Assembly: GCA_015345905.1 (NCBI GenBank)
Contig: JADDTR010000031.1
Location: forward strand, 186,001-250,000
DNA: 64,000 bases
DNA from: Aotearoamyces nothofagi
Taxonomy: Eukaryota; Ascomycota; Leotiomycetes; Leotiales; Tympanidaceae
Reading direction: 5' to 3'
Shown here: positions 35,407 to 47,747 of the stretch, piece by piece
Layout of the letters: the number at the start of each line of letters is the position of its first letter
Numbering within the stretch: position 1 is the stretch's first letter
Position numbers and translations under genes: made by a program
The notes under the pieces: generated by a model
What the model was told of the DNA's origin: nothing
Database searches by the model: none
Seen by the model: the letters and a program-made list of their open reading frames with translations, nothing else

Positions 35407-36751
35407 TCACATCTCGTCGGGGCTGTCCTCGTCGTGGTCGTCGGAACGATGCTGTTTGATTGGACGACTGATGCTAGGAAATGGGATATGAGGGGTACGA
35501 CGATTGCTAGCCTAGTGTAACAATGTCAGTTGGTTTCAAATGTTGAACGTTGGGATACTTACTACCTTGGCCCAACCGCCGGTACGGAAACCTGGAGATA
35601 GCGAGGTCTGAGGGGTACCACTCGAAGATGGGGGTTCATTTTCAGAGTTATCAATTGCGGACGTCGACTGTGTGCGTACTCGGTGATGGAGGTTGCCCTT
35701 GTCATCATATGCTGGGTCAGTGTTGGTAAGATTGGCTTCCTTCGGCTCAGCTGTGGTAGCATTGCTGCTACTGTCGTCTGATGATCCATACGGGTTACTC
35801 TCCGAGGTTGTATGCCTAATACTATACTGGTTTCCAGAGCGAAGGCGTGGCGCATTGTAATCGCTTGAATCGCGTACAGTTGATGCGTCACTGCGAGTGC
35901 TTTGTGAATCTTGCGCACTGAAGGATGTTGCCTCCCCGCCAAGACTCAAAGAGCCCAGAGAGTTATAAGGTATATTAAAATCTTCTCCCTAACGTGCCTG
36001 GTAAGCTTTCTACAATAGCTTCCAAAGATTCGATGTCTTACTTCGCTATCAGAATCTCCGTAGGGATCATCAAAAACCATTGATGAATACCCAGCCTCTG
36101 CCTCTTGCCCAATTAATATTCTCTCCTCGTCAGGTGCGAGTGTAGTGTTCGGAGCAGGTGCAGGTGTTACTCCGGGCTCATTGGCTTCCTTCCATTGAAC
36201 ACAATTGATGCACCACTAGAACAAAATTGTTTCAGTCCAGGGCCATAGACGGAATAAAGGTAGTAAGACCAGTTACTTACAGCTACCTCTGGGCGAGTTC
36301 GCTGGCTCCTACTGAAACCATCCAAGCCTTGCCACAGTCCACATGGTCCGGTACATTGAAGCTCATGCTGCTGGTCACCAGAGCAGCCTCGGCAGCGTAG
36401 CCTAGCAGTGAAACTATTGACAGGAATACCATTGCCCTTCTTCCAACGATAGGTATTGACTTCTTTGTTGGAGAACTGCATGGGGTGCTTCATTTTATCG
36501 CAGATGCGGCATTGAAAACTGAGAGGCTTAGTACTTGTTGTTTCTGAAAAGAGTAAAGATTTCGTACTTATCAGGTAGGATGACATTTTTGACCCTGTCA
36601 ACAATCAATATCAGCAAATAGGTACCCACAAATACGATGGACTGTTGTGGCATGGATCAAAAACGCCAAAAAGTGAAAAAAGTGAGCTTGGCAGGGTTGA
36701 GTCAAGCACTTACTCTGAGGCTGAATGATCTGCACCATATCCAGACGGCAT
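35407..36751 (-). CDS. Stc1-domain protein
   Basis: Spliced on the minus strand: exons 36714-36751, 36568-36594 (27 nt), 36281-36518, 36042-36215, 35563-35988 and 35407-35511, 335 residues; introns are 119, 49, 65, 53 and 51 bp. The Stc1 domain has the LIM-like cysteine pattern: FQCRICDKMK, RLRCRGCSGDQQHELQCTGPC, FSRSQR and, across an intron, EVAWCINCVQW. In fission yeast Stc1 links Argonaute/RITS to the Clr4 methyltransferase complex, coupling RNAi to H3K9 methylation; Pezizomycotina proteins share only the domain, so that role is inference. The rest is acidic and Ser/Asn-rich, ending in HRSDDHDEDSPDEM. The N-terminus is open: the frame continues upstream of the chosen ATG, and a further exon up to 37000 is possible. 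Confidence 0.75.
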
Positions 36752-39700
36752 ATTGTACTGCGTATATTGATTCTCTTGGCGTAGCTCCTATTGGTTGGTG
36801 AGGTTGTAGAGAAGAGCTACAGCCACTGTTAGTAGGGTCAGTGCGGTAAAAATATATGAAGAGGTAAAAGAAAAGGGAAGAACGTGAGGTGATAGGTTGG
36901 TGCTCGAAGGAATATTTGACCGTTTTTTGTGACTGTAAAGAGGATAGGGTTTGCAGGCAAGTTGAGTTTCGGGTGTAAAGTGAGGTAACTGTCCATTCAT
37001 GACTTCAAAGGGTCTTATAGATAGACGTATTGATGAGCTGTAGGGAAGGGTTAATGCTCGACTTACAGTATTTACACTTAAAGTTGATCACTCTAAATGT
37101 TGTTTGTAGGAGACGAAAGATATGAATGAAGTAGTTGTAGAAGAGATGGACAGATACAGTATATGCGACGAGTGAATGTGTACCTGTAGTCAGAGTTCTA
37201 CGCTAAGTACCTAAAGTACATGTATGCGCGCATACGAGTGAGTGTGTACTTCTAGCTAAAGTTCCACGCTAAGTGCTTAAAAGCACTTCAGTCACTTGGT
37301 GTATTCGTGAGAACGTAACAACGTCCACATCAACTAATAATTTGGATGATGGTCTGTCTGCATAATGAAACCAAGCCCCATTACTAGGTACAGACAAACA
37401 TTTAGGATGAAAGCAAGCTTTCAGACATACATTTGAGCAGTAATCAGTGTTCCTGTCGAGCCAATTTAGAAGCTGACTTGCTGCAATAGCGCGCAGACAG
37501 GTAACATCGAGACCACTGAGAAGACTGTCATGTTCAACCATGTGCCTTCCAGATGTCACTCTACGGACTCTCTTGTAAGGCTACCTCAGGATTCGCCAAT
37601 CTATATACGGCAGTTAACAGGCCACCACGCCAGTTGCATATTGTATATGTTTCTAGCCGCAGAAAGCTACAAACGCGTGGAAGTATTCGACATACGGAAC
37701 AAGCACCTTCAAGAGACTGCAAACAGAACAGAACTGCTGCCAACATATTTGCTGTTAATAGGCAAACCCGTTTATTGCCAAAGAGCGCAAGCTACATGTG
37801 AACTTCCGGTTTAGGAGAAAAGGTGCCTTCTAGAATCTCTAGATATATGAGATTTCAACCCCAAAGAGCACTGCAAACTACTGCAGGAGAACGAGAGAAA
37901 AAACAATGAACCATGTCCAGATCAGACAGATGGAAGGTAATATCAATGTACTGTACCATACCGATGACTTATCGATGCTGTCGGTGCTGTAGAGCAGCTC
38001 TCGGAAAGCATCAACATATCCAACTGCATCGCATCACAAGATCAAGGATGATGTAATGTTGACGATGTTGAGAATTCGTCACGTGCATTCCACCAGCTCT
38101 GTGGAGTCTTCCGAGAGGGTTTGCAAAGATGTACACACCGCTCGATCCACACTGGAAGCTGGCCGTCCTCACACCGCAAAATTACACGGAGAAGATGCCG
38201 CTTTCCCTACTGTTCTCTGGAACTTTGATCCCGCGAGCACTTACTTTATTTCTAAGACGGAACAGCGCACTGGGAACGTGGCCAAAGTTCAGACACAGTT
38301 GCCCCGATCGTCATCACTAGGTGCCGGTGACTCACTCAAATACGTTGTGCTGGCCAGCTTGGTTGCCGAGGCTCACCCCTCGGCACTGCGCCGCTCTTCA
38401 CAGGTGGCATTCCTGTACATGAACGGCTGCAAGAAGGTGAAAACTGAAAACTGAAAACTGTTACTCTCTCGAACAGTGAGACAGGCGTGCATATATTTTC
38501 TAGTTTTTCACACTTGGGCTCCAGTACTGACACACAAGCTTTGTTCGGCGAACAAGCTCAGATATACTGTACGAGTACCTGGTATCGTATCCATCCTTCC
38601 CAGGCCGCCAAGATGTGAAACTGCTGTCGGCTGATGTGCTCGCTGCATTTGGAACAGCGCGTGTGCCTGGGACGGCGCGCGCGGAAACTAGACCTAGTCG
38701 GCAGCGGACTCTAGATCACGTCCCAGCAGGGCAAAGCGTAAGGTACCCGTAAATTAGGACAGACAGCCATAAGGGGAACGCGAAGCGTAATTCCACGTAA
38801 AGGGGGTTGGAGGAGATGGGCTTCACGGGCTCTACGCTACGGGCTCTACGGGCTCTACGGGCTCCTGCACTGAGCCATCCCCCGTTTGATGGGTGAAACC
38901 TGGCTGTGGCGAAATCCTACTTTGCCAATTGCACGACGCCGCCGAAATTGATTAGCAGGCTGCCGCTTCTCAAGGAGAGTCCCCAAGACTATCCGTCAAG
39001 CGATCATATCATAGGTACGTACGTAGGCTCTGTGCCGCAGCATTCTGCTCCGCGGCACGTTGTCGCGATTGGCTTTATGCAGCTCAGCATGATCAGCCCG
39101 GCAGCATCAGCACCTTTTGCGCGTGGACTTCGTCGCAGAGTGCACGAGGATACTTGCTTTGCCCTGGTGAGATGCATCATGGAAAGGGTGATCGTCAGAA
39201 ACAGACTTCGTCCGATAAAGCAAGGTCGAACGTCCGGCAGTCGGATTGGCGTGCATAAAAGCCACGAAACAAGGAGATTCGGCCTCGCAATTGGCAGTAA
39301 TGCAAGCCTGCGACCTGCGACACTATCACCGCGGAATACTACTCGGCTTCCCGTACCAAGATCGAGGGAGGCTAGGGAGCCTCAGGCGCCGATGTCTCCG
39401 TACTGTAGAATTGCCCGACGCGCACAGGATGGATAAAGTGATGATCCAGGTAAATTGCGAGCGGGATATGGAAGATGACGGACTTATTTATCTGCTTCAT
39501 AGGAAAGTGCGCCCATATGAGGGACACGCTGGGCGGGTGGGTGGCCGACTGGCCGACTAGCCGGCTGGCTGGGTAACGCATTAGAGAGCACACTGGATTC
39601 TGGCCTGGTTACATGTTAGAAATCTGCCAGCGAACGGCATCCAATGACTTGCCCGTCTTCATTCCTAAGAATATCCTGGCGTTTTGGCTCTGGCAAGGGT

Positions 39701-41332
39701 CGGGGAAACAAAGGATTCTATTTTCCATTCCGCACGGGAATCGCTAATTGCAGGCTACGGCAGCCCAGGACGCAGGCCTAGTGGGCTGGGACGGCTGTTA
39801 TGCTTTTCCAAGCAGCGGGCCAGCGCAGGGCAGAGGGAGGGTGCTAGGGGGGCACAGGTGCTAAACTCGTAAGAAGCCTTGCCCTTAGTGCGCGAGGGCG
39901 CAAATGCGGTTCGACACCCGCCGGACTTCCCAGCTCCCTCGCCTGACAGTGACAGTTCGCTCTGCATATCCTGGCCCTCTCCTACCCTGCCGTAGCAACC
40001 CCGTCGTGCCAGCGTCCTGCGCCGTACCCGTCCTCTCCTGTCCTGTCCTGTCCGTCCTGTCCTGCGATCAGCCACGGTGCCACGCCGCCGCGCTCCGTCG
40101 CCCAGAGGAGCTCCCCCAGTCCTGTCCTGGCAGCTCAAGCCTCAGTGCAATGCATCGCATCACTTATCTGTAGAGCATCCCATCCCTCAGTAATACACCT
40201 GCGTCCTCCATTACTCCGTGCCATCATCGTCGCTATCATGCCGACGGCGCACTGTCTTTGATCATTGTCGATCGACCCGCTCTGCTAATCGTCTAATCCA
40301 CTCCTTGACAACACGGCCTTGCCTTCTCTCTTGATTGCGTCGCGTCCAAGAGCTTACTATATGGACCTATAATCAAGAGCCGTCAAGTGCTGCGCTGGCA
40401 ACACAATACAATATAATCCTCGTGCACGCAACAAGCTGCGATCAAACATCCAACATTCGCTATTAGGCGATCACTCCCTATCCGCGGGCCACTTGATCGA
40501 TCTCAGTCTCGGATTGTAGTAGGGTAGTCTTGCTCTGTGCTCTCCACCCTGCCGTCAAATCACCGCAGCGTCTTTCCCCGTGGAAGCGAAATTGCCATAA
40601 TTCTATGCCTCCTGGCATAACTCAGGCCATCGGACAAGGCCTCTGGAAACCGACGCAATAAGAAACAGCCTGCAAGAAGGGTCTGCTCTATATGCGCAGT
40701 TATCTATTGCATCCATCTGCGTCTTGGAGCCCGGAGACTTCTTGAGAAGTACTGTCCTACCAACCCCCTCAAAAAGAAACGTTCAAATCCCCCACATCAA
40801 GCCGGACATCGTCACAACCACTAGAAAGAAATCTCACGTTGTCAGTGAGTGATCGACTAGGACCGGCTGTTGACGCCAGTGGCTCTGGGACCCGCAGTCC
40901 GACTTTCTGGTAACGGCTCCTCCCCTAAGCCTCCTGACCTAGAGCCTTTTTGATCCTTCTCCACCTGTACCTAATTCAACCCTCCTGGTCCCCTCGAGCT
41001 CCTACCTTCATCATCTTCTCGCAAACCCCAAGTATTTCTTCGACCTTCTATTCAGCAATTCGAATCGGACGAACCATCGCCATATACTCATACAATCGAC
41101 GTCGAAATCCTATACATACTACCTCTACTTGGATGCACCGGTGACTATCAGGAAGCTCTTCCTTAAGAGCAACGGAAGTCAGTTCATTTTGGTTCTTCAC
41201 TGCCACTGAATTCAATATTGAGATGCATTGGACTAATTTTAATCTCTTTGTAGTCGTCCCGTTGATCGGTATAAGAGCAGTCTGTCTCATCTGTTCGATA
41301 TACAGGCTTGCCGTCCCAACACGGATTACATC
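36752..41332. other. 4.6-kb gene-poor region upstream of the kinase gene
   Basis: No convincing gene. Open frames such as 38056-38454 and 38906-39436 lack family features. The region holds several short tandem runs: a direct repeat at 37163-37286, an 8-bp repeat (aaaactga) near 38440, gggctctac near 38828-38868 and cctgt near 40033-40062. The last 1.2 kb is C/T-rich and probably contains promoter and leader of the Ime2-type kinase. A possible 409-bp 5' UTR intron runs from a gtgagt at 40845 to a ttgtag ending at 41253, with a gactaat branch. Unusually long control regions are known for meiosis and development kinases, but nothing here proves that. Confidence 0.4.
37163..37286. repeat. Imperfect direct repeat, about 55 bp twice
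   Basis: Copy 1 (37163-37219) and copy 2 (37231-37286) share gagtgaatgtgtac, agttctacgctaagt and a taaagtac-type end, with scattered substitutions. The period is about 67 bp. No coding sense is apparent. Confidence 0.7.
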
Positions 41333-43838
41333 ATGACTCTCGCATACGATTTGACCCATCGAGGGTTGTCATCCTTGACATCGAATACAGGCGCAGCTCT
41401 AGAAGATAGATTCGAAGTCTTGAAAGATATCGGCGATGGTAGCTTTGGTAGCGTTGTTTTGGCACGAGTACGAGGTGCTGGATCAAATATCGCACGGCGA
41501 GGCACTGTGGTAAGGAAACCTAGCATGCTTTTGCTTGAGGCATAGTTGACAGATTATACAGCTCGCCATCAAGACGATGAAGAAGAACTTCGAATCGTTT
41601 GCTCCATGCTTAGAACTTCGTGAAGTCGTGTTCTTAAGAACTCTACCGCCCCACCAGCATCTTGTCCCTGCTTTGGATATCTTTCTCGATCCTTTCAGCA
41701 AGAAACTCCACATTTGCATGGAATACATGGATGGCAATCTCTATCAACTAATGAAAGCTCGCGACCACAAATGCTTAGACGGAGGTAGCGTCAAGAGTAT
41801 TCTCTTCCAGATCATGCAAGGACTTGAGCACATTCATGCCCATCACTTTTTCCATCGCGATATTAAACCTGAGAACATTCTCGTCTCAACTTCAGCACAG
41901 CAAGAATCTGGTACCTCGTTCCGTCGCTATTCTGCTCTTGTTACACCTCCATCAACACCACCGACATACACTGTCAAGATAGCTGACTTTGGTCTTGCCC
42001 GTGAAACACATTCGAAACTTCCATATACTACCTATGTCTCTACCCGGTGGTATAGGGCCCCAGAAGTCCTTCTTAGAGCCGGCGAATACTCCGCGCCTGT
42101 GGATATCTGGGCAATTGGTGCCATGGCCGTTGAGATTGCCACTCTCAAGCCTTTATTCCCAGGTGGAAACGAGGTTGACCAGGTTTGGAGGGTTTGCGAG
42201 ATCATGGGCAGTCCTGGAAACTGGTACAATAAAGCTGGAGTCCGAGTTGGTGGCGGAGACTGGAGGGACGGTACAAGATTGGCCGGAAAACTAGGATTCT
42301 CATTCCCGAAAATGGCACCACACTCCATGGACACAATATTGCAAGCGCCGCAATGGCCTGCAGCTCTAAGTGAGTTCGTCACATGGTGTCTGATGTGGGA
42401 CCCAAGGGCTCGTCCAACGTCTACGCAGGCATTAGCACACGAGTATTTCGCTGAAGCCGTAGACCCACTGAGACCAAAGTCTTCAACATCGAGAATACTC
42501 GGTCGTAAACACTCAGATTTGAGTTTCAGGGGTTCCAAGGATTTGTCTGACGCCGCACCCTCATCTTCATCTTCAAGACCGTCTTGGTTCAGGAAGTCCT
42601 TGATCGGCCGATCCGACAGTGCTACCGCTCTAGCGCAACCAGCTTCTGGAAAGGAAAACATTGCTCCCCGGCCGCTACCTGCTCATGCGTCAACATCGAA
42701 CGATATTCCAGTGACTAAGACTCGTCCACAAGCAAGCAAGCGCTCGACATGGACGAACGGCCCTTCAAATGTGGCACCGATGCCTATTCTACCTACTATT
42801 CGACCAATTTCACCCTTATCAGATGCTGTAACGGCGCAGGCAAGTAGTCGAACACCTTGTTACAGCAATACGAATAGGTCGTCAACACTTGACGATAAGA
42901 CCGCCAAGAAGCTCGGCCGACAACTCTCGGTTGCGTCCAGTAATAATCATTACGATACCGAAAGCCATAGGTTACAGGCAGAGAGGGCTCTCAATGGCAA
43001 CGGTGGCTTGGTATCACCCCCAAGCGGCCAGAAAGAGAGCTTCTTTTCTCATCTGAGGAAGCGAGCTAGAAGGATTTCGGGACGACATCAAACGCCAATA
43101 TCCCCTAGCTCGGACGATCTAGAAGCACAAGCAGGATGTGGACCATGGGCGAGCAACCGATCATCAGTAGTGCTCGATCCAACTCAACCCCAGGTTCCAG
43201 TCCACAAGGCTGAGACTTATGAGGCCCTAGACAAAGCCTTGCGTGCCGTGCAAGATAACCTTGATTCACCATCTCAAGTTCAATCAGGCCACCCCCCAGC
43301 GCCACCAACTCATCAAGTAAGTCCAAGCGGCGTCTTGAAGCGACACCATTCTCTACCTCACCAGCAGACTCGTTCGGCGGATAACTTGGTCGGCGCTGCA
43401 CGGAATGGTCCTATATCTAGTCGAACGCGGCGTGCGCAGGTCCATGGTGCACGCCAGTACGAAACACCGGATGAAGAGGACGAACTCCTTGACGAAGCAC
43501 TCATATCAACGCGTAAGGCTATGAAGCGAATGGACCGCAATGATACCAGTGCCATCAACATCTGCACTCCAAGTCCAGCAAAAGATGGCCGACAACCTCT
43601 CCGACAGTCGTCAAGCAACTTGGGTCTTTCTAACCCGTATCCGACACCATCCCCATCGGCAAATGGCAATGCTGTATTATTTGGCCAAGGTCTTCCTAGC
43701 AACCCCAAGCCGCTTGCGATCAATGAGCCAAATGAAGACGTCGAAGGCCACTATAAATGGCCTACTCCACCGTATGAAGAAAATGAGTGGGCCGAGTCTG
43801 CAGCTGCCAGTATTTGGGCGGCTGGAAATCGAATTTAG
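41333..43838 (+). CDS. Ime2/RCK-type protein kinase
   Basis: Spliced model: exons 41333-41509 and 41562-43838 (intron 52 bp, phase 0), 817 residues. Kinase motifs in order: GDGSFGSV glycine loop (near residue 33), AIKTMKK with the ATP lysine, HRDIKPENIL catalytic loop, DFGLAR, and the T-x-Y activation site TTYVSTRWYRAPE, which places it in the CDK/MAPK-like RCK group with Ime2. The LREVVFLRTL and PLFPGGNEVDQVWRVCEIMG segments fit that group. In yeast Ime2 drives meiosis; in filamentous fungi homologues control development and mating. A 500-residue disordered Ser/Pro/Arg-rich tail follows, as in fungal homologues, ending in a WPTPPYEENEWAESAAASIW patch. A role in development is family knowledge; regulation cannot be read here. 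Confidence 0.9.
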
Positions 43839-45641
43839 GAGGGAAGCGAAGACCTCTCCTGTTGTATATTTCTGGTGGAAAAGTAATTACATTGCATGGT
43901 GTTGGAGGATTTGTGGGTGGAATTGTTGCTCAAACACGCTCGTTGATTTATCAAGTCATCTGGTTGGCTGTGGCACTTGGCGTTCTTCCTTTTTCTTTAT
44001 CAAGTTCATACCCCCGGCCGCCTGAGACGCGAGCCCTTTTCGTTTCATCGCGGAGAATACCCCCTATAGACTGTTAGCATTGCTCTTCGTCACATATAGC
44101 ATCACATATCAGCTTTACAGTGTTTCATTTGTCATATAGCCGTCTATCAGAAGGCCGTCATTAGCAAATTGTTTTGTATCTCGTTTGAAGAGATTTGTAT
44201 TACCCTTGAAACTTAATGGGAGGATCGGTATGTCGAATATGGGTTGTCGGCGAGAGGTCTCTCTTTACTCGGGGGAACATGGGACGATTATTGCTACTGG
44301 TAGCGTCGGGCCTTGGGATAGTATTTAGAAGATATTAATATTTCTCCATCTCAGTTTCTTGCCTGCACCTATTTCATGAAAATCGATGTGTCTTATCTAA
44401 CTTTTAAGTACAAACCCCGTCTTTACTTATTCGAAAACTCCACATAACAAAAATACTAACCAACTGCCACGTCTGTCCTTAAGATATACAGCCAATGTGA
44501 AATCTTCGGTTTATAGACACTCCCTTCCAACCCACCCTTCGCTACCATTTCCTCTTACTCTCCACCGTCCATACTTGCGCTGGATACCGAGCTCGAAAGC
44601 GCGCAGCGTGAAATCCACATTCAAAATATCCGAAGTCGGAACATGCGCGCGGAGGAGATTGGGGAGTCCCGACGTCCCGAGGCTGGGATTAGCGTGCGGG
44701 CTGGGACGAGCCAGTCGAATGACCGCCGGGAGCGTGTGAAGCGCCTGTCCCAGTATCCTGGGCTCTCAAATGAGGGCGTTGCTATAAGCATTGCGGCGAC
44801 GCGGGGAGGAGAGGGTTGCTGCTCATAATAATTAGAATCTAGATGTGTGATCGACATGATGTATCTTTTTGATACCGCTCTTTTTATGGCTATAACACGT
44901 GATAACTCTTCACGCTGTAAAAGATTCCAAATACAGGAACAATACTTTAACACTCCCATCACATATAAACCCCCCTATGCTGATAATTTGTGTCGTGAGC
45001 GCATTAGAGCTGTCAATGTTGTCTAAACTAATGGTGGGGTCCAACGGCCAGCGAATTGATCGAGGCCAGCCGACATGCACGCACAGCACAGCCTTAAAGC
45101 GAAGCGAGACCTGCGCCTCGATCACTTTATGGCTGCCCGCAGGATCTCGTACTTCTTTCTCCATCGTTCATGACGGTTGAGATTTATTTATTTAACTACC
45201 GTATATATTTCTCTCCTCGGACGATGTGAATTATACTCTCTGCCATCTAAAGCCTTGCGCTGATAGTGCTCTGTCTGATCGCCAAGACCGGGATCCTGTT
45301 GCCTTGCGAGGCTGCCACATTTGTACCCTGTCAGCCGTGTCTTCTGAGAAGGATCCGTCCGTTTCCTTTGATCTCAGAGGTTGGGCATTGGGCCTTTGTT
45401 GTTCCTTGAATTGAACGTCAGTGTCCTTTGGATATACCAATAACTGTTCCGAAGGACGTGGAGATTCAATTTTGCCTTGATACACTGCAGAGGAAGTCAA
45501 GCAGAGGCCTCTTTGACGACGGGACACTGTAGCTGGAGCTGACCTGCTACCGGAAATCTAACAGGCAGTCATAATCCCTTTATAACTGGTTGTGGAAGAC
45601 TGCCGTTCTGCGGATCTTGTTCAATATAAAGATACGTCAAC
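43839..45641. other. Intergenic region with a possible small gene
   Basis: Mostly non-coding; the candidate exon at 44510-44828 is listed separately. The last 150 bases before 45642 include tataaagat near 45626 and are the likely promoter of the Hsp70-like gene. Confidence 0.4.
44510..44828 (+). CDS. Possible terminal exon of an unrecognised small protein
   Basis: From 44510 one frame stays open to the TAA at 44826-44828 and looks coding: residues LDTELESAQREIHIQNIRSR, then a charged segment ending RRERVKRLSQYPGLSNEGV and AISIAATRGGEGCC. The frame begins exactly after an AG (ttatag) that could be a splice acceptor, with a tactaac branch at 44455; the first in-frame ATG is only at 44643, giving 61 residues. 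The upstream exon was not found. I do not recognise the protein. It may be a real small gene or an ancient coding fragment. Confidence 0.35.
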
Positions 45642-47696
45642 ATGAATCTCAACCTTCCGATACGGACGGCAAGTCGGAGGAGTGACGAGAGCAAAAGCCA
45701 TTTTTCTAATTACACCCCTGCTTCGTCCACGGAGGCCATAGCTGGGCCTATTCGAGAGCTTGCACCTCTTAATGACCGATTAATAGTGGGTGTCGATTTT
45801 GGAACTACCTATTCAGGGTAAGTAATACACGAATCTATTCACAAGCGTAGAAGTCCAGGTCTATGCTATCATGCTATACCTCAAGTCTTTTTAATTGTGA
45901 TCCAGTTGCTAACCATTCCTAGTGTTGCTACTGTATATACATCTACACCAGATGATGTAGAAATCATCAAAACATGGCCCGGAGGAAATGGGATCACGTC
46001 TGATAAAGTCCCGACCGAAATAGCATATGAATCAAGCACACCGACTGATGGCTCCAATCCGGTTGTTAAAACGCGGTGGGGCTTCATGTTCAAGCCAGAA
46101 GAATCTCGTCTTCGATGTATGAAGTTGTTCCTGGACAGATCACAGAAGCTTCCGTTCTATGTTTCGCCAAAGGATACAGCGACGCAGCTAAAACGTTTTG
46201 ACAAGAATGTTGTCGATGCTGTTAGTGACTACCTCACTGAAGTATATAAACACACTATGGATATGCTCACCCGCCGGTATGGAGAAGCATTCATGAGTAC
46301 AACTAAGGTTGAATTCGTGCTTACCTGTCCGGCGGTATGGTCTGATACCGCCAAGAATACCACGTTACAAGCTGCTGAGCGTGCTGGTATGGGCTCTAGG
46401 TCAGATATTCAGATGATCAGCGAGCCAGAAGCAGCGGCCGTATACACCCTGAAGGCAATCCAACCAAACCATCTTTCGGTCGGTGATAACTTCGTCGTAT
46501 GTGATGCTGGTGGCGGTACAGTAGACTTGATCGCTTATAAAATCATTTCTCTCAAGCCCTTACGGGTCGAGGAATCTGCAGTCGGTACAGGAGGCTTGTG
46601 TGGAAGTGCGTTCCTCAACTACCGGTTCGAGGAGCATGTACGACAACGTGTTGGTAAGGAAAGATTTGATGAGATGAAAGCAAAGAAAGCCAAAACATGG
46701 CAGATGGGACTCAGGTACTTCGAAGAGTTTGTCAAACGCAACTTCAATGAAGAAGAGCACGATGAGGTCAATGTGCCTTTCCCTGGACTACCTGATGACG
46801 AGGATGCTGGCTTGGATTCCGGTTTCTTGATCTTGAAATCCAGTCAGATTAAAGAAATTTTTGAGCCAGTAGTGAAAGAAGTCTGCGAGTTAGTTCAAGG
46901 ACAGGTAGATGGTATCAGAGAGAAAGGTGGCATAGTTTCCGGAATCGTACTTGTCGGTGGCTTTGGACAGAGTAACTACCTCTACAAGAGGTTAAGAGCT
47001 CACTTCAGTGCTGCCGCGCCACCACCATATAGCGAACGACCTACACACGCTCAAGCCAATTCACTTGTTCAAAGCGGTTCGGTCGAAGTTATGCAACCTG
47101 TATATGCATGGACTGCCGTTGTTCGAGGTGCTGTCTTACGAGGGCTAGAGGGTAGCATGGTCATCACTCGGAAGTCGAGGTATCATTATGGGACTTCGTA
47201 TGCTACCGTGTATGACGAAGATAAGCATCCGGTGAACGAGAGGTATTGGAGTCCACTGTGGGAGAGATGGATGGTTAGTGATAGGATGCAATGGCATATC
47301 GCAAAGGTATGATGTGGAAATAAAGTTAGGGAAGACTTGACATTTACTAACGATACAACGTAGGGCGAAGCAATGTCACCACTTACGCCTATATCATTCC
47401 ATTATACTCGCAACTTCCGACCAGGACAGTCTTTGATAGTTTCAGACGACCTCATTGCTTGCGACCTTGACACACCTCCTAACTCGTACTCGAGAGATTT
47501 GATCAACGTCTGCACATTGAAGACCGATCTCAGCGCCGTACCGAAGAGCCTATTCACGAGGTTGACGACGACTAGGGGTGTAGAATTTGATAACCTTGAT
47601 TTTACGCTAGAAATGGTTGTTGAAAGTGCCGGACTTGGATTTGAGCTCAAGGTTGACGGAGTTAGATACGGGAGAGTGGAAGCAGAGTTCCATTAA
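45642..47696 (+). CDS. Hsp70-like ATPase, fungal HSPA12-type
   Basis: Spliced model: exons 45642-45817, 45923-47306 and 47364-47696, 630 residues; introns are 105 bp (branch ctaac) and 57 bp. Actin/Hsp70-fold nucleotide motifs are present: VGVDFGTTYSG (phosphate 1), VVCDAGGGTVDLIAY (phosphate 2) and GIVLVGGFGQSNYL (adenosine). The SEPEAAA motif is also typical. The C-terminal part lacks a standard Hsp70 substrate-binding domain; it has instead a 150-residue beta-rich region (LIVSDDLIACDLD, FTLEMVVESAGLGFELKV). Such proteins are numerous in filamentous fungi and resemble animal HSPA12; their clients are unknown. The 65-residue N-terminal extension is Ser/Arg-rich and probably disordered. Chaperone activity is not shown. 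Confidence 0.85.
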
Positions 47697-47747
47697 TATA
47701 GAAAGTATAAAACGTACATAGTATTCGCAACAACGACATATATACGC

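Noticed and set aside
38056-38454. 132-residue frame with a real ATG
   Set aside because: No family features, uneven composition and no splice or neighbour support.
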